The translations under genes were made by a program, and so were the position numbers. This document shows positions 1-9,914 of a stretch of DNA of 64,000 nt, one piece after another; position 1 is the first letter of the stretch; every line of letters starts with the position of its first letter. Source of the DNA: Curtobacterium pusillum (GTDB lineage Bacteria; Actinomycetota; Actinomycetes; Actinomycetales; Microbacteriaceae); assembly GCF_007680845.1 (NCBI RefSeq), contig NZ_VEIY01000001.1, positions 566,227 through 630,226 of the forward strand, given 5' to 3'. The notes beneath the pieces were generated by a model. That model was not told where the DNA came from and searched no databases. It saw only the letters and a list, made by a program, of their open reading frames with translations.

Positions 1-1
1 C

Positions 2-541
2 CTGCTGTCCTCGGACAACCTGACGGGTCGGGGCGGCGACGAGCTCGAGCAGCTCGTCGGGATCATCGCCGACCTGGCCGGCACGCTCTCCGACCACCGC
101 GACTGGCGCGTGCAGCACGTCGGGTCGAACGAGGGGCTCCCGGAGTCGCTGGTGTCCGCCCTCGAGCAGGCCGAGCGCCGGACCGCCGACCACACCGGCC
201 TGCACATCAACCTCGCGGTCGGGTACGGCGGACGCCGCGAGATCGCCGACGCCATGCGGAGCATCGTGCAGGCCCACGGCGAGGGCGGCGGCACCCTCGA
301 CACCCTGGCCGAGGTCCTCACCCCCGAGCTCATCGGCGACCACCTCTACACGCAGGGCCAGCCCGACCCGGACCTGGTCATCCGGACCTCGGGTGAACAA
401 CGGCTGTCGGACTTCATGCTGTGGCAGAGCGCGCACAGCGAGTTCTACTTCGTGGAGGCGTTCTACCCGGACCTCCGCGAGGTCGACTTCCTCCGCGCAG
501 TCCGTGACTTCGGGCTGCGCTCCCGGCGCTTCGGCGGATAG
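2..541 (+). CDS. cis-prenyl diphosphate synthase (isoprenyl transferase), 5' end outside the window
   Basis: Adds isopentenyl diphosphate units in cis to an allylic diphosphate, for polyprenyl carrier lipids of the cell envelope. The reading frame is open from base 2, so the N-terminus is missing. Family signatures are clear: SSDNLTGR near the start, NLAVGYGGRREI in the middle, and the C-terminal DLVIRTSGEQRLSDFMLWQS followed by EFYF, which carries the RTSGE and substrate-binding Arg/Ser residues. Actinobacteria usually have two paralogues, a long-chain UppS and a short-chain Z-FPP synthase (Rv1086 type). The downstream order phoH2, fumC, glpX, xseBA, ispH resembles the Rv1086 neighbourhood, so I lean to the short-chain type, but chain length cannot be read from the sequence. 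Confidence 0.9.
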   Translation: MLSSDNLTGRGGDELEQLVGIIADLAGTLSDHRDWRVQHVGSNEGLPESLVSALEQAERRTADHTGLHINLAVGYGGRREIADAMRSIVQAHGEGGGTLDTLAEVLTPELIGDHLYTQGQPDPDLVIRTSGEQRLSDFMLWQSAHSEFYFVEAFYPDLREVDFLRAVRDFGLRSRRFGG

Positions 542-609
542 TCGGTTCGTCCCGCACGGGGCGTCCCAGTAGACTCACAGGGTTTTTCGTCCCACGGAAG
601 GTTGCCCCT

Positions 610-1719
610 GTGAACATCCCCGAGTACGCCGCCGGGTTCGCCGAGGAGCCCGGCTACCTCGACCACGCCGCGTTCGGTCCGGTGCAGACCGCGGTCCTCG
701 AGGAGCAGCGCGTGCTCGGGACGATCCAGGAACACCTGCGGTTCGGCGCGATGGAGACGCTCGACGAGCAGGACGCCCGGGTCCGCACCGTCGCCGCGCG
801 CCTGGTCGGCCGGCGCGAGGACCAGGTCGTCTCGCAGACCGCGACCACGCCGGGCCTGCTGCACACCGCGTTCGGACTCACCGGCGGCGTGCTCGTGTCC
901 GCCGACGAGTACCCGTCGCTGCCGCTCGCCCTCGCCAGTGCCGCGTCGGCCACCGGCGGCCGGGTCCAGCCGGTCGTGATCGAGTCGGGTGCCGGGTGGA
1001 TGACCCCGTCGCTGATCGAGTCGCGCCTGACCGACGACGTCACCGCGGTCGCGTTGTCCCTCGTGGACTGGCAGACCGGCTACCTCGCCGACCTCGCCGC
1101 GATCCGGGAGGTCATCGGCGACCGCCTGCTCATCGTCGACGCCATCCAGGGCTTCGGCGTCGTGGACGCACCGTACGAGGTCGCCGACGTCGTCGCCACC
1201 GGCGGGCAGAAGTGGCTGCACGCCGGGTGGGGGACGGGCTTCGCAGCGTTCAGCGACCGGGCCCTGAACCGCCTGCGTCCGGCGCTCTCCGGTCCGCACG
1301 GTACGACCGGCTGGCCGACCGAGGTGCCCTCCGTCCGACCCGGGGCTGCCGGCTACCAGATGTCGCGCGTCGACCCGGTGTCGCAGGCCCGGATGGCGGT
1401 GTCGCTCGACCGGCTGACCGCGGTCGGTGTCGCGGCGGTCGAGGAGCGCGTCGCGGACCGGGTCGAGCGGGTGTTCGACATCGCCGACGAGTTCGGGCTC
1501 TCGGTGGAGTCCAGCCGCGACCCGCGGGAGCGCGCCGGGATCGTGGTGCTCCGGCCGCCGCAGGGGCGGCTCACGGCGTTGTCGGCCGCGCTGCACAACC
1601 ACGGGGTCACCGTGACGACGCGGCTCGGGGTCGCTCGGGTGTCGGTGTTCGCGTCCACGACGGACGAGACGCTCGACATGTTCCGCGACGCCTGCTTGTC
1701 GTACGCCACGATGCAGTAG
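610..1719 (+). CDS. class V aminotransferase-fold PLP enzyme
   Basis: A 369-residue fold-type I PLP enzyme of the cysteine desulfurase/isopenicillin-N-epimerase/kynureninase group. The PLP-binding stretch is visible: IVDAIQGFG (Asp and Gln contacting the cofactor ring) followed about 25 residues on by ATGGQKWLHAG, whose Lys should form the Schiff base. The active-site Cys loop of true cysteine desulfurases is not obvious and there is no Fe-S gene nearby, so a lyase, epimerase or aminotransferase role is likelier. It starts with GTG behind GGAAGG, and a TAGACT -10 box lies at 570-575. The substrate is unknown. Confidence 0.8.
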   Translation: MNIPEYAAGFAEEPGYLDHAAFGPVQTAVLEEQRVLGTIQEHLRFGAMETLDEQDARVRTVAARLVGRREDQVVSQTATTPGLLHTAFGLTGGVLVSADEYPSLPLALASAASATGGRVQPVVIESGAGWMTPSLIESRLTDDVTAVALSLVDWQTGYLADLAAIREVIGDRLLIVDAIQGFGVVDAPYEVADVVATGGQKWLHAGWGTGFAAFSDRALNRLRPALSGPHGTTGWPTEVPSVRPGAAGYQMSRVDPVSQARMAVSLDRLTAVGVAAVEERVADRVERVFDIADEFGLSVESSRDPRERAGIVVLRPPQGRLTALSAALHNHGVTVTTRLGVARVSVFASTTDETLDMFRDACLSYATMQ

Positions 1720-1740
1720 CGCGCGGCGCGCTGCGCGGTC

Positions 1741-1760
1741 TCTGTCGCGAGAGCGACAGA
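1741..1760. terminator. perfect 8-bp hairpin downstream of the PLP enzyme gene
   Basis: TCTGTCGC, a GAGA tetraloop, then GCGACAGA form a perfect hairpin 21 bases after the stop codon. No U-run follows, which is common in high-GC actinobacteria. It sits in the 298-base gap 1720-2017, which otherwise shows only a possible -10 box (TAGCTT, 1895-1900) for the next gene. It could be a terminator or a DNA operator. Confidence 0.5.
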
Positions 1761-2017
1761 TCCCCGCGGACAGTTCGCGGCAATCCGTCGCTTTCGCGAG
1801 GGGGCCGCCGGACCTCCCGTCAGCCGCGGTGCGCGTTCACGCGACCGTAACCTGCGGAACAGCGTGTCGCGTGTCGCCTGTCGGGGGTCGGACGTAGCTT
1901 GTCCCCATCGGGCACCGCGCCCGATCGAAGCGGCCACAGTCGGTGCTTCGGGACCCGCTCCACGGCCGCGTTCGAGGACATGGACCGGGCCGATCGCGGC
2001 CCGGGGATGGAGTGGTC

Positions 2018-3373
2018 GTGACCTCTCAGAACGTCTCTCGCGGCACCGCCCAGCAGCGCACCGCGGACTCGTCCACGTCGGTCGCCCAGCGCACGTACGT
2101 GCTCGACACCTCGGTGCTCCTCAGCGATCCGCGGGCACTGTTCCGCTTCGCGGAGCACGCGGTGGTCCTGCCGGTCGTGGTCGTCAGCGAACTCGAGTCG
2201 AAGCGGAACGACCCGGAGATCGGGTACTTCGCGCGGCAGGCCCTCCGACTCCTCGACGAACTGCGGATCGAACACGAACGGCTCGACTTCCCGATCGCGA
2301 TCGGCGAGGGCGGCTCGTTCCGGGTCGAGCTCAACCACTCCAACCAGTCGGTCCTGCCCTCCGGGTTGCAGCTCGGCGACAACGACTCCCGGATCCTGGC
2401 GGTCGCGTCGAACCTCAAGAACGACGGACTCGACGTCGTCGTCGTGTCGAAGGACCTGCCGCTCCGCGTCAAGGCGTCCTCGATCGGCATGGCGGCCGAG
2501 GAGTACCGCGCCGAACTCGCCGTGGACAGCGGCTACACCGGAGTCACGGAGCTGCAGGTCTCCGGGGAGCAGATGTCCGACCTGTACGAGCAGGAGGAGA
2601 TCCGCTCCGCATCGCTCGAGGGCATCCCGGTGAACACCGGCGTCGTGATCCACTCCGAGCGCGGCTCGGCGCTCGGACGTGTGATCCCCGGCGGGTCGGT
2701 GGCACTCGTCCGGGGCGACCGGGAGGTCTTCGGCCTCCGCGGCCGCTCGGCCGAACAGCGACTCGCGATCGACGCGCTGCTCGACCCGGAGATCGGCATC
2801 GTGTCGCTCGGCGGCAGCGCCGGGACGGGCAAGTCGGCGCTCGCGCTCTGCGCCGGGCTCGAGGCGGTGCTCGAACGACAGCAGCACAAGAAGATCATGG
2901 TGTTCCGCCCGCTGTACGCCGTGGGCGGGCAGGAGCTCGGGTACCTGCCCGGCGACGCGAACGAGAAGATGAACCCGTGGGCGCAGGCCGTCTACGACAC
3001 CCTCGGCGCGCTGGTGTCCGACAACGTCCTCGACGAGGTCGTCGAGCGGGGCATGCTCGAGGTCCTGCCGCTCACGCACATCCGCGGGCGTTCCCTGCAC
3101 GACGCGTTCGTGATCGTCGACGAGGCGCAGTCCCTCGAGCGCAACGTCCTGCTCACGATGCTGTCCCGGATCGGGCAGAACTCGCGGGTGGTGCTCACGC
3201 ACGACGTCGCGCAGCGGGACAACCTGCGCGTCGGTCGGCACGACGGGGTCGCCTCGGTGATCGAGCGGCTCAAGGGGCACCCGCTGTTCGCGCACGTGAC
3301 GCTGACGCGGTCGGAGCGGTCGGCGATCGCGGCGCTCGTGACGGAGATGCTCGACTCGCCCGACCTGCCGTAG
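2018..3373 (+). CDS. phoH2: PhoH family protein with N-terminal PIN domain (PhoH2)
   Basis: A 451-residue fusion of a PIN-domain RNase and a PhoH-type P-loop ATPase; mycobacterial PhoH2 is an ATP-dependent RNA helicase and RNase. The PIN domain begins at about residue 27 ([12 protein letters not shown], Asp30), with further acidic residues in [11 protein letters not shown]. The ATPase has Walker [11 protein letters not shown] (Lys272), the family stretch [18 protein letters not shown], and Walker [12 protein letters not shown] chose the GTG at 2018 (protein VTSQNVSR), with GGAG 5 bases upstream; an in-frame GTG at 2012 is possible. In mycobacteria a small antitoxin-like gene (phoAT) precedes phoH2, but I see no convincing one here. 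Confidence 0.93.
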   Translation: MTSQNVSRGTAQQRTADSSTSVAQRTYVLDTSVLLSDPRALFRFAEHAVVLPVVVVSELESKRNDPEIGYFARQALRLLDELRIEHERLDFPIAIGEGGSFRVELNHSNQSVLPSGLQLGDNDSRILAVASNLKNDGLDVVVVSKDLPLRVKASSIGMAAEEYRAELAVDSGYTGVTELQVSGEQMSDLYEQEEIRSASLEGIPVNTGVVIHSERGSALGRVIPGGSVALVRGDREVFGLRGRSAEQRLAIDALLDPEIGIVSLGGSAGTGKSALALCAGLEAVLERQQHKKIMVFRPLYAVGGQELGYLPGDANEKMNPWAQAVYDTLGALVSDNVLDEVVERGMLEVLPLTHIRGRSLHDAFVIVDEAQSLERNVLLTMLSRIGQNSRVVLTHDVAQRDNLRVGRHDGVASVIERLKGHPLFAHVTLTRSERSAIAALVTEMLDSPDLP

Positions 3374-3420
3374 CGCGGCGCGCGCGTCGCGTCGCGTCGC
3401 CACGCGTCGGAACCAGGTTC

Positions 3421-3458
3421 CGGACACAGCACCGCGGGATTCCGCGGTGCTGTGTCCG
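3421..3458. terminator. 17-bp perfect hairpin terminator after phoH2
   Basis: Two 17-base arms (3421-3437 and 3442-3458, starting CGGACACAGCACC) pair perfectly around a GATT tetraloop. It lies between the convergent phoH2 and fumC genes and could serve both strands. No U-tract follows. A second, longer palindrome follows at 3470. Confidence 0.75.
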
Positions 3459-3469
3459 TTCCGCGGTGT

Positions 3470-3513
3470 CGGACGGGAGGCGCGGTGCCAGCTGGCACCG
3501 CGCCTCCCGTCCG
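3470..3513. repeat. 44-bp perfect palindrome, copy 1 of a dispersed family
   Basis: Bases 3470-3491 (CGGACGGGAGGCGCGGTGCC then AG) are the exact reverse complement of 3492-3513. It ends 13 bases before the fumC stop codon and should act as its terminator on the minus strand. Related palindromes lie at 36010-36057 and 49522-49561, also between convergent genes. Confidence 0.85.
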
Positions 3514-3526
3514 CCGTGTGGGTGCG

Positions 3527-4954
3527 TCAGTTCGGGTGCGTCATGCTGAGGACGTCGAGGGCGCTGTCGAGCTGCTCCTCGGTGACCTCGCCCCGCTCGA
3601 CGTGCCCGAGGGCGATCACGGCCTCGCGCACGGTGACCCCTTCGGCGACGGCGAACTTCGCGACCTTCGCCGCGGCCTCGTAGCCGATGACCCGGTTGAG
3701 CGGGGTCACGATCGACGGCGACGACTCCGCGAAGGCGCGTGCACGGTCGACGTTCGCCTCGAGCCCGTCGATGGTCTTGTCGGCGAGGACCCGCGAGCTG
3801 TTCGCCAGCAGACGGATCGACTCGAGGAGCGCGGTGCCCATCACCGGGATCGCGACGTTCAGCTCGAACGCTCCGGAGGCGCCGGCCCACGCGATCGTGG
3901 CGTCGTTGCCGATGACCCGGGCGGCGACCATGAGGGTTGCTTCGGGGATGACCGGGTTGACCTTGCCCGGCATGATCGACGAGCCCGGCTGGAGGTCCGG
4001 GATGTGGAGTTCGCCGAGGCCGGTGTTCGGGCCGGAGCCCATCCAGCGGAGGTCGTTGTTGATCTTCGTCAGGCTGACCGCGATGACCTTGAGCGCGCCC
4101 GACGCCTCGACGAGGGCGTCGCGGGCGCCCTGCGCCTCGAAGTGGTCGAGCGCCTCGGTGATCGGGAGGCCGGTGTCGGTCGCGAGCTGGGCGATGACGC
4201 GCTGCGGGAACCCCGTGGGCGTGTTGATGCCGGTGCCGACCGCCGTGCCGCCGAGCGGGACCTCGGCCACGCGGGGGAGCGTCGCGTTCACGCGCTCGAT
4301 GCCGAGGCGGACCTGGCGTGCGTAGCCGCCGAACTCCTGGCCGAGGGTGACCGGGGTGGCGTCCATCAGGTGCGTGCGGCCGGACTTCACGGCGTCGGCC
4401 CAGAGCGACGCCTTGGCCTCGAGCGACTCCGCGAGGTGCTCGAGCGCCGGCACGAGGGAACGGAGCAGGGCTTCGGTCACGGCGACGTGCACCGAGGTCG
4501 GGAAGACGTCGTTCGACGACTGCGAGGCGTTCACGTGGTCGTTCGGGTGCACCGGGGTGCCGGCGATCTCGGACGCCAGGGTCGCGAGGACCTCGTTCAT
4601 GTTCATGTTCGACGAGGTGCCGCTGCCCGTCTGGTACACGTCGACGGGGAACTGGTCGTGGTGCTCGCCGGCGATGATCGTGTCCGCCGCCTTCGCCACG
4701 GCGTCCGCCAGCGCCGGGTCGACGATGCCGAGCTCGCCGTTGACGATCGCCGCGGCGCGCTTGATCCGGGCGAGGGCGACGATCTGGGCGGACTCGAGCC
4801 CGCTGCCCGAGATCGGGAAGTTCTCCACCGCGCGCTGCGTCTGCGCCCGGTAGAGCGCGGACACCGGCACCCGGACCTCGCCCATGGTGTCGTGCTCGAT
4901 CCGGTACTCGCCGGAGCTGTCGGTCACGGTGGTCGGGGTGGTGGTGTCGGTCAC
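3527..4954 (-). CDS. fumC: class II fumarate hydratase
   Basis: Interconverts fumarate and L-malate in the TCA cycle, as a cytosolic iron-independent homotetramer. The 475-residue length is normal. The fumarase/aspartase signature [11 protein letters not shown] is intact and holds the mobile-loop catalytic Ser. [14 protein letters not shown] and the dicarboxylate-binding [13 protein letters not shown] region are present too. It is convergent with phoH2, and the two are separated by paired hairpins. The start is the ATG at 4954 (MTDTTTPTT), giving a Thr-rich N-terminal extension before the conserved [14 protein letters not shown]. Confidence 0.97.
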   Translation of the reverse strand: MTDTTTPTTVTDSSGEYRIEHDTMGEVRVPVSALYRAQTQRAVENFPISGSGLESAQIVALARIKRAAAIVNGELGIVDPALADAVAKAADTIIAGEHHDQFPVDVYQTGSGTSSNMNMNEVLATLASEIAGTPVHPNDHVNASQSSNDVFPTSVHVAVTEALLRSLVPALEHLAESLEAKASLWADAVKSGRTHLMDATPVTLGQEFGGYARQVRLGIERVNATLPRVAEVPLGGTAVGTGINTPTGFPQRVIAQLATDTGLPITEALDHFEAQGARDALVEASGALKVIAVSLTKINNDLRWMGSGPNTGLGELHIPDLQPGSSIMPGKVNPVIPEATLMVAARVIGNDATIAWAGASGAFELNVAIPVMGTALLESIRLLANSSRVLADKTIDGLEANVDRARAFAESSPSIVTPLNRVIGYEAAAKVAKFAVAEGVTVREAVIALGHVERGEVTEEQLDSALDVLSMTHPN

Positions 4955-5065
4955 GTCGTCGTGGTCCTTCCTGGGGTGGTCACCGGCCGCGGTCGCGCCG
5001 GCTCGTGGGGTGTCCGGACGGCGGGGTCTCCGCCGGCGCCCGGGACTGCTCGTCGTGCCGGCCGG

Positions 5066-5680
5066 TCAGGCCTGGCCGACGACGATGTCGATCGTGACCT
5101 CGCCCGTGGTGAGGTCGTAGGTCGCGCCGACGACGGCCAATCTACCCTCGGCGACGGCGTCGGAGACGGCACCGGAGCGCTCGATCACCTGACGGAGCGT
5201 CGCTTCGAGGTGCGCGGCGCCGACCGATTCCTGGGGGACGTCCGGGTCGCTCGTGCGGACGCGCTCGACGCTCGGGGCGATCGCGTCGACGAGGGCCTGG
5301 AGGTGCGGCGCGGGGACGGGCTCACCGGAGCGGGCGGCCGCGACGGCGCCGCACTTGGTGTGGCGCAGGACGACCACGAGCGGAGTGCCCAGCGCGACGA
5401 CCGCGAACTCGATCGACCCGAGCACGACGTCGTCGACGATCTGCCCGGCGTTGCGGATGGCGAAGAGGTCCCCGATGCCGGCGTCGAACACGTGCTCGAA
5501 GGGCACGCGGGAGTCGGAGCAGCCGAGGACGGTCGCGAACGGTGCCTGCGACCCGGCCAGCTCGGACCGGCGGTCGGGGTCGATCCGGCCCGTGCGGCGC
5601 TTGTCCGCGGCGAAGCGGGCGTTGCCGTCGACGAGGAGCCGGAGGGCCTCGGACGGGGTGGAAGCGGCGCGGTCGGGCAT
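5066..5680 (-). CDS. beta-class carbonic anhydrase
   Basis: Zinc enzyme for CO2/bicarbonate interconversion, 204 residues. The beta-class ligands are all visible: Cys54 in GCSDSR with the Asp56-Arg58 dyad, then His107 and Cys110 in HTKCGA. The start is the ATG at 5680 (MPDRAAST), with GAGGAG 4 bases upstream; the open frame runs further, but that part is low-complexity. It lies downstream of the DUF4245 gene on the same strand and upstream of fumC, so it may share their transcript. Confidence 0.93.
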   Translation of the reverse strand: MPDRAASTPSEALRLLVDGNARFAADKRRTGRIDPDRRSELAGSQAPFATVLGCSDSRVPFEHVFDAGIGDLFAIRNAGQIVDDVVLGSIEFAVVALGTPLVVVLRHTKCGAVAAARSGEPVPAPHLQALVDAIAPSVERVRTSDPDVPQESVGAAHLEATLRQVIERSGAVSDAVAEGRLAVVGATYDLTTGEVTIDIVVGQA

Positions 5681-5711
5681 GGGGCTCCTCGGGTGCTGGT
5701 CTTCTGGTGCT

Positions 5712-5747
5712 GGTGCGGGTGCGGGTGCGGGTGCGGGTTCGGGTGGT
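5712..5747. repeat. tandem hexamer repeat (GGTGCG)
   Basis: Four perfect GGTGCG units, then GGTTCG and GGTGGT, fill most of the 73-base gap between the carbonic anhydrase and DUF4245 genes. Such simple repeats can vary in copy number by slippage. This copy is just upstream of the carbonic anhydrase ribosome-binding site and could alter spacing or mRNA folding. Confidence 0.7.
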
Positions 5748-5753
5748 GTGCGG

Positions 5754-6392
5754 TCAGCCCGCGAGTTGCTTCGCGACGGCGGTGGCCACGGTCCGGAAGG
5801 ACGAGTCGTTCGCGGTGCCGGCCAGGACGACGGTGTTCTTGCCGAACGTCGACACGAGCGAGTACGCCTGGTTGCCGGCGTCGTCGCCTTCGGCACGGCG
5901 GTCGTACACGGTCCACTTCGTGCCGGCGATCGTGCGGGACCCGGTGGCCGCGTGCTGCTCGAGTTCGTTCGACACCCAGGTCGCGTTCGCGTCGATGCCC
6001 TGCTGCAGGCTGATGAACTGCTTGTCCGGGGTGATCAGCCCGACGGTCCACACGCTGACGCCGTCGGAGGTCTTGTCCTTGTAGTCGGCTCGGTTGGACG
6101 TGAAGTCCTTCGGGAGCGCCGGAGCGGCGAGCGTCACGCCGGGCACCTTCGCCTGTGAGGCGACCTGCTGGTAGTCCACCGTGCGGTCACCCACCGAGGT
6201 GTCCGGGCGGACGACGACGGCGACGAGGAACAGCACGATGCCGAGTGACGCGATGAGGGCGAGGACGAGGTTGAACGCCGTCTGGTGCTGCCGGCGAGCG
6301 GTGCGCGCGGCGTCCTTCCGTGCCCAGGTCTCCTCCGGCGTCTCGGGGCGGCCGAGCTCGGCGACGATCGGGCGGCCGTCGGCGTCGGTCAT
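5754..6392 (-). CDS. DUF4245 family membrane-anchored protein
   Basis: A 212-residue protein with one predicted membrane helix at about residues 39-61 ([20 protein letters not shown]) and an extracytoplasmic domain of about 150 residues, the DUF4245 layout of actinobacteria; its function is not known. The start ATG at 6392 overlaps the xseB stop (ATGA), so it is translationally coupled to exonuclease VII. An earlier in-frame start is possible but would lie inside xseB. Confidence 0.82.
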   Translation of the reverse strand: MTDADGRPIVAELGRPETPEETWARKDAARTARRQHQTAFNLVLALIASLGIVLFLVAVVVRPDTSVGDRTVDYQQVASQAKVPGVTLAAPALPKDFTSNRADYKDKTSDGVSVWTVGLITPDKQFISLQQGIDANATWVSNELEQHAATGSRTIAGTKWTVYDRRAEGDDAGNQAYSLVSTFGKNTVVLAGTANDSSFRTVATAVAKQLAG

Positions 6393-6634
6393 CGGGCTGC
6401 GCCGTCCTCGGTCGCGGAGGCGGCACGAGCGGCGTCGAGGCGCGCACGGGCGCCGACGAGCCACTCTTCGCACCGTGCGGCCAGTGACTCACCGCGTTCC
6501 CAGAGCGACAGGGACCGTTCGAGCGTCGCCGACCCCTGCTCGAGCTCGGCGACGACGCGGACGAGTTCGTCGCGCGCGGCTTCGTAGCTCAGCGACTGGA
6601 CGTCGGGCTGCTCGGGTTCCTGCTGGGATGGCAC
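6389..6634 (-). CDS. xseB: exodeoxyribonuclease VII small subunit
   Basis: The 81-residue XseB subunit, which binds several-fold to XseA to form exonuclease VII, a metal-independent single-strand DNA nuclease. The family core is [19 protein letters not shown], then [22 protein letters not shown]. Length is normal. It follows xseA by 96 bases on the same strand and overlaps the DUF4245 gene by 4 bases. Confidence 0.95.
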   Translation of the reverse strand: MPSQQEPEQPDVQSLSYEAARDELVRVVAELEQGSATLERSLSLWERGESLAARCEEWLVGARARLDAARAASATEDGAAR

Positions 6635-6730
6635 CCCTCGATCCTACCGAGCGCCCACCGACCCGCGGGCCGCTCCGAGCATCTGTGGAGAACGCGCACG
6701 GTCGGACCCCGTCCGCTCAGTCCCGCCCGG

Positions 6731-7966
6731 TCAGACCCCGTCCGGCCCCGGGCCGTCCGGCTCGAGCGTGCCCGTCGCGGTCCCGGCGCCGAGCGTCACG
6801 TGCACCGGGGTCGCCCCGGCCAGGTCGTCCGCGCTCCGCACGACCCCGCCGTCCGTCGTCTGCACGATGGCGTACCCCCGCCGCAGGGTGTCCCGCGGCG
6901 ACAGTGCGCGCAGCCGGGCGGTCAGGTGCCCGACGTCCGCATGCGACCGTTCGAGCCGCCGGTCGAGGAGCTCCCGGGCGCGGGACAGGTCACGCGCGAT
7001 CTCCTCGGCCCGGGTGTCGACGAGCCACCCCGTGGACGCGAGGGCCGGCCGCGACCGGAGCGCCGCGATCCGGTCCGCTTCGACCGACAGGGTGTGCGAG
7101 AGCCGGAGCCCGATCCGGGCCCGGGCCTGCCGGACGTTGGCGAGTTCCTCGGCGACGTCCGGCACCACGCGCTTCGCGGCGTCGGTCGGGGTGGAGGCGC
7201 GGAGGTCGGCGACCTCGTCGAGGATGGGCCGGTCGGCCTCGTGCCCGATGGCCGAGACGATCGGTGTGTCCGCGGCGGCCGCGGTCCGGACGAGTCCTTC
7301 GTCGCTGAAGCCGAGCAGGTTCTGGAAGTCGCCGCCGCCACGGGCGATGATGATCACGTCGACGGTGGGGTCGGCGTCGAGCTCGAGGATCGCGGCGGTG
7401 ACCTCGCTCACGGCGCGCTCGCCCTGCACCGCCGTGTGGACCGTCCGGAACTCGACCTGCGGCCACCGGAGCTGCGCGTTCCGCTTGACGTCCTTCTCGG
7501 CGTCGGAGTCCTTGCCGGTGACGAGCCCGATCCGGTGCGGCAGGAACGGCAGGCGCTTCTTCCGCGACGGGTCGAACAGCCCTTCCGCGGCGAGGGTGCG
7601 CCGGAGCCGCTCGAGCCGCTCGAGCAGGTCCCCGAGGCCGACGTGCTTCATCTCGACGACCTGCATCGTCAACGAGCCGCCCTTGACCCAGTAGTTCGGC
7701 TTGACGGCAGCGACGACCCGGTCGCCCTGCTTGAGGTCGGCGGGGACCCGGGCGCGCACGCTCGACCAGATCGAGAACGACACCGTGGCGTCGACCTCGA
7801 CGTCCTTGAGCTTGCCGTAGACGTTGCCGCCGGCGACGTTCCACTGGGTGATCTCGCCTTCGACCCAGGCGGTGCCGAGCCGGTCGATCCAGTCCCGGAT
7901 CTTGGAGCCGAGCAGCGCGACGGGCCACGGGTTGTCGGCCGTGGGCGGGCCCTGTTCGATCGCCAT
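6731..7966 (-). CDS. xseA: exodeoxyribonuclease VII large subunit
   Basis: Catalytic subunit of exonuclease VII, 411 residues. The N-terminal OB-fold binds single-stranded DNA ([18 protein letters not shown], then VEGEITQW). The catalytic domain holds [30 protein letters not shown] and [19 protein letters not shown]. The start is the ATG at 7966 (MAIEQGPP), with GAGGAG 5 bases upstream. It is divergent from ispH, with 125 bases between. Confidence 0.95.
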   Translation of the reverse strand: MAIEQGPPTADNPWPVALLGSKIRDWIDRLGTAWVEGEITQWNVAGGNVYGKLKDVEVDATVSFSIWSSVRARVPADLKQGDRVVAAVKPNYWVKGGSLTMQVVEMKHVGLGDLLERLERLRRTLAAEGLFDPSRKKRLPFLPHRIGLVTGKDSDAEKDVKRNAQLRWPQVEFRTVHTAVQGERAVSEVTAAILELDADPTVDVIIIARGGGDFQNLLGFSDEGLVRTAAAADTPIVSAIGHEADRPILDEVADLRASTPTDAAKRVVPDVAEELANVRQARARIGLRLSHTLSVEADRIAALRSRPALASTGWLVDTRAEEIARDLSRARELLDRRLERSHADVGHLTARLRALSPRDTLRRGYAIVQTTDGGVVRSADDLAGATPVHVTLGAGTATGTLEPDGPGPDGV

Positions 7967-8091
7967 GCAAGCTCCTCGTCGTCGGACGCCCATCGTGCCC
8001 GGTACCGGTGACAGCGGGGCGGTCGGCGTGTTCTCCACAGGCGTGTCCCGTCCCCAGGTCGCGCGCGTGGTGCTCACCTATCATCGGGGAC

Positions 8092-9156
8092 GTGACGATC
8101 ACCAACGGCCACACGGTCCCGCTCGCAGCGCCGCGGGTCCTCGCGCCGCGCGGCCGGCTGCGGGACGAACCGGTCGCCGGCACGAAGAAGGTCCTGCTCG
8201 CAGCGCCCCGCGGGTACTGCGCGGGCGTCGACCGCGCCGTGGTCGCCGTCGAGAAGGCGCTCGAGCAGTACGGCGAGCCCGTCTACGTCCGGAAGCAGAT
8301 CGTCCACAACGTCCACGTCGTGTCGACGCTCGAGCAGCGTGGCGCGGTGTTCGTCGACGACGTCGCCGAGGTCCCGCGCGGCTCGCACGTCGTCTTCAGC
8401 GCGCACGGGGTCTCGCCCGCGGTCGTCGCCGGCGCCGCCGACCGCGACCTGCACGCCATCGACGCGACCTGCCCCCTCGTCACGAAGGTGCACCGGGAAG
8501 CAACGCGCTTCGCGAAGGCCGAGCGCACCATCATCCTCATCGGTCACGCCGGCCACGAAGAGGTCGAAGGCACGATGGGGCACGCGCCCGAGCGCACGAT
8601 CCTGGTCAACGGCCCCGACGACGTGGCCGCGCTCGAGGTCCCGGACCCGGACAACCTCGTCTGGCTGTCGCAGACCACGCTGAGCGTCGACGAGACCATG
8701 GAGACCGTCCGCCTCCTGCGCGAGAAGTTCCCCACGATCGAGAACCCGCCGTCGGACGACATCTGCTACGCCACCCAGAACCGGCAGGTCGCCGTGAAGA
8801 AGGTCGCGCCCGCGGCTGACCTCGTCATCGTCGTCGGATCGGCGAACTCGTCGAACAGCGTCCGCCTGGTCGAGGTCGCGCTCGAGCACGGTGCGAAGGC
8901 GGCGCACCGGGTCGACTACGCGTCCGAGATCCAGCAGGACTGGCTCGCGGGCGTCAGCACGGTCGGCGTCACGAGCGGCGCCTCCGTCCCCGAGGAACTC
9001 GTCACCGAGGTGCTCGACCAGCTCGCCGACGCCGGCTACGGCACGGTCGAAGAAGTCGTGACCGCCCACGAAGACCTCATGTTCTCGCTCCCGAAGGAGC
9101 TCCGCACCGATGCCTCGGGTGCTCCGACGCGTGCGCTCGGCGGGCGACGCCGATGA
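8092..9156 (+). CDS. ispH: 4-hydroxy-3-methylbut-2-enyl diphosphate reductase
   Basis: Last enzyme of the MEP pathway, a [4Fe-4S] enzyme reducing HMBPP to IPP and DMAPP. The three cluster cysteines are visible: Cys43 ([13 protein letters not shown]), Cys127 ([11 protein letters not shown]) and Cys225 ([10 protein letters not shown]). [17 protein letters not shown] and [10 protein letters not shown] are also present. I chose the GTG at 8092: a TATCAT -10 box at 8079-8084 puts transcription start at the GTG, so the mRNA may be leaderless. Upstream in-frame codons lack a ribosome-binding site. Confidence 0.95.
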   Translation: MTITNGHTVPLAAPRVLAPRGRLRDEPVAGTKKVLLAAPRGYCAGVDRAVVAVEKALEQYGEPVYVRKQIVHNVHVVSTLEQRGAVFVDDVAEVPRGSHVVFSAHGVSPAVVAGAADRDLHAIDATCPLVTKVHREATRFAKAERTIILIGHAGHEEVEGTMGHAPERTILVNGPDDVAALEVPDPDNLVWLSQTTLSVDETMETVRLLREKFPTIENPPSDDICYATQNRQVAVKKVAPAADLVIVVGSANSSNSVRLVEVALEHGAKAAHRVDYASEIQQDWLAGVSTVGVTSGASVPEELVTEVLDQLADAGYGTVEEVVTAHEDLMFSLPKELRTDASGAPTRALGGRRR

Positions 9157-9881
9157 GCGGCACGGGCGACTGGTCGTCGGTCCCGTCGCGCTCGTCGGGT
9201 CACGTCGACGACGCGACGGACGGCCTGGAGGCGCGGCGCACCCCCGCCACGTCGGCGAGCAGTGGACCGGATGGTCGCGTCCACGGCCGCCCCGCACCGC
9301 AGTACGGCGAGTACGCCCCGGACGGCTGGGTGAACCCGGTGCTCGTCGAGCAGGAACGCCGCGAGCAGGACGACCGTTCGCGAGCACTGCGGGAACAGGC
9401 AGCCGCAGCCGCGGTCCGCGATCGCCGTGGTGGCCCGGCCGCACCGCCGACCCGTGGGGGCGCTCCGGCCGACCCGTCGGCACGCACGGCCCCGCTGGCC
9501 AGCCGGTTCGGCGCGTCGCCGCTCGACCTCGTCCTGACCGTCGGCCTGCTCGTCATCGGGCTGTGGTCCGTGTTCGAGTCCTTCGCCGTCGGCACGGTGG
9601 CCTCGACGGTGCGGTCCGTCGTCGAGCAGCAGTACACCGACCTCGCCGATCCGGCTGCCCTGTCGTCCGCCGCCGTCGTGCGCGCAGTCGTGCTCGTCGT
9701 CGCGTTCGTGCTCGTCGCCTGGTGGTCGCTCCGGCGGCTGCGGTCCCGACGCTGGACGTTCTGGGTCCCGCTCGTCGGCGGTGTCGTCGGGTCGTTCCTC
9801 GGGATGGTCCCGGTGCTGGTCGTCGTCTTCCAGGACCCGCAGGTGCAGGCGTACCTGCAGCGGATGGCGTCCGGCGGCTGA
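9153..9881 (+). CDS. DUF6264-like integral membrane protein
   Basis: A 242-residue protein whose start overlaps the ispH stop (ATGA). About 125 hydrophilic residues, including [14 protein letters not shown] and an Arg/Ala-rich stretch, precede three membrane segments: [36 protein letters not shown] and [19 protein letters not shown]. The layout resembles the DUF6264 family of Microbacteriaceae (assigned from memory). Function unknown; coupling to ispH does not define a role. Confidence 0.7.
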   Translation: MSGTGDWSSVPSRSSGHVDDATDGLEARRTPATSASSGPDGRVHGRPAPQYGEYAPDGWVNPVLVEQERREQDDRSRALREQAAAAAVRDRRGGPAAPPTRGGAPADPSARTAPLASRFGASPLDLVLTVGLLVIGLWSVFESFAVGTVASTVRSVVEQQYTDLADPAALSSAAVVRAVVLVVAFVLVAWWSLRRLRSRRWTFWVPLVGGVVGSFLGMVPVLVVVFQDPQVQAYLQRMASGG

Positions 9882-9914
9882 TCCCGCGGCGGGCGTATCC
9901 CTCCCGCTCGTCGA

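Noticed and set aside
463..1602. Long minus-strand open frame opposite the PLP enzyme gene
   Set aside because: Arg/Pro/Gly-rich with no family motif; a shadow of the GC-rich gene on the other strand.
1720..2017. A phoAT-like antitoxin gene upstream of phoH2
   Set aside because: No short frame with a ribosome-binding site and plausible composition is present in the gap.
3452..6013. 853-codon plus-strand open frame across fumC and the carbonic anhydrase gene
   Set aside because: It lies antisense to two clear genes and has no recognisable domain; high GC makes such long false frames common.
9222..9234. GGAGGCGCGG match inside the DUF6264-like gene, possible extra copy of the 29-base element
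   Set aside because: Only the 10-base core matches and it is within a coding frame; likely chance.
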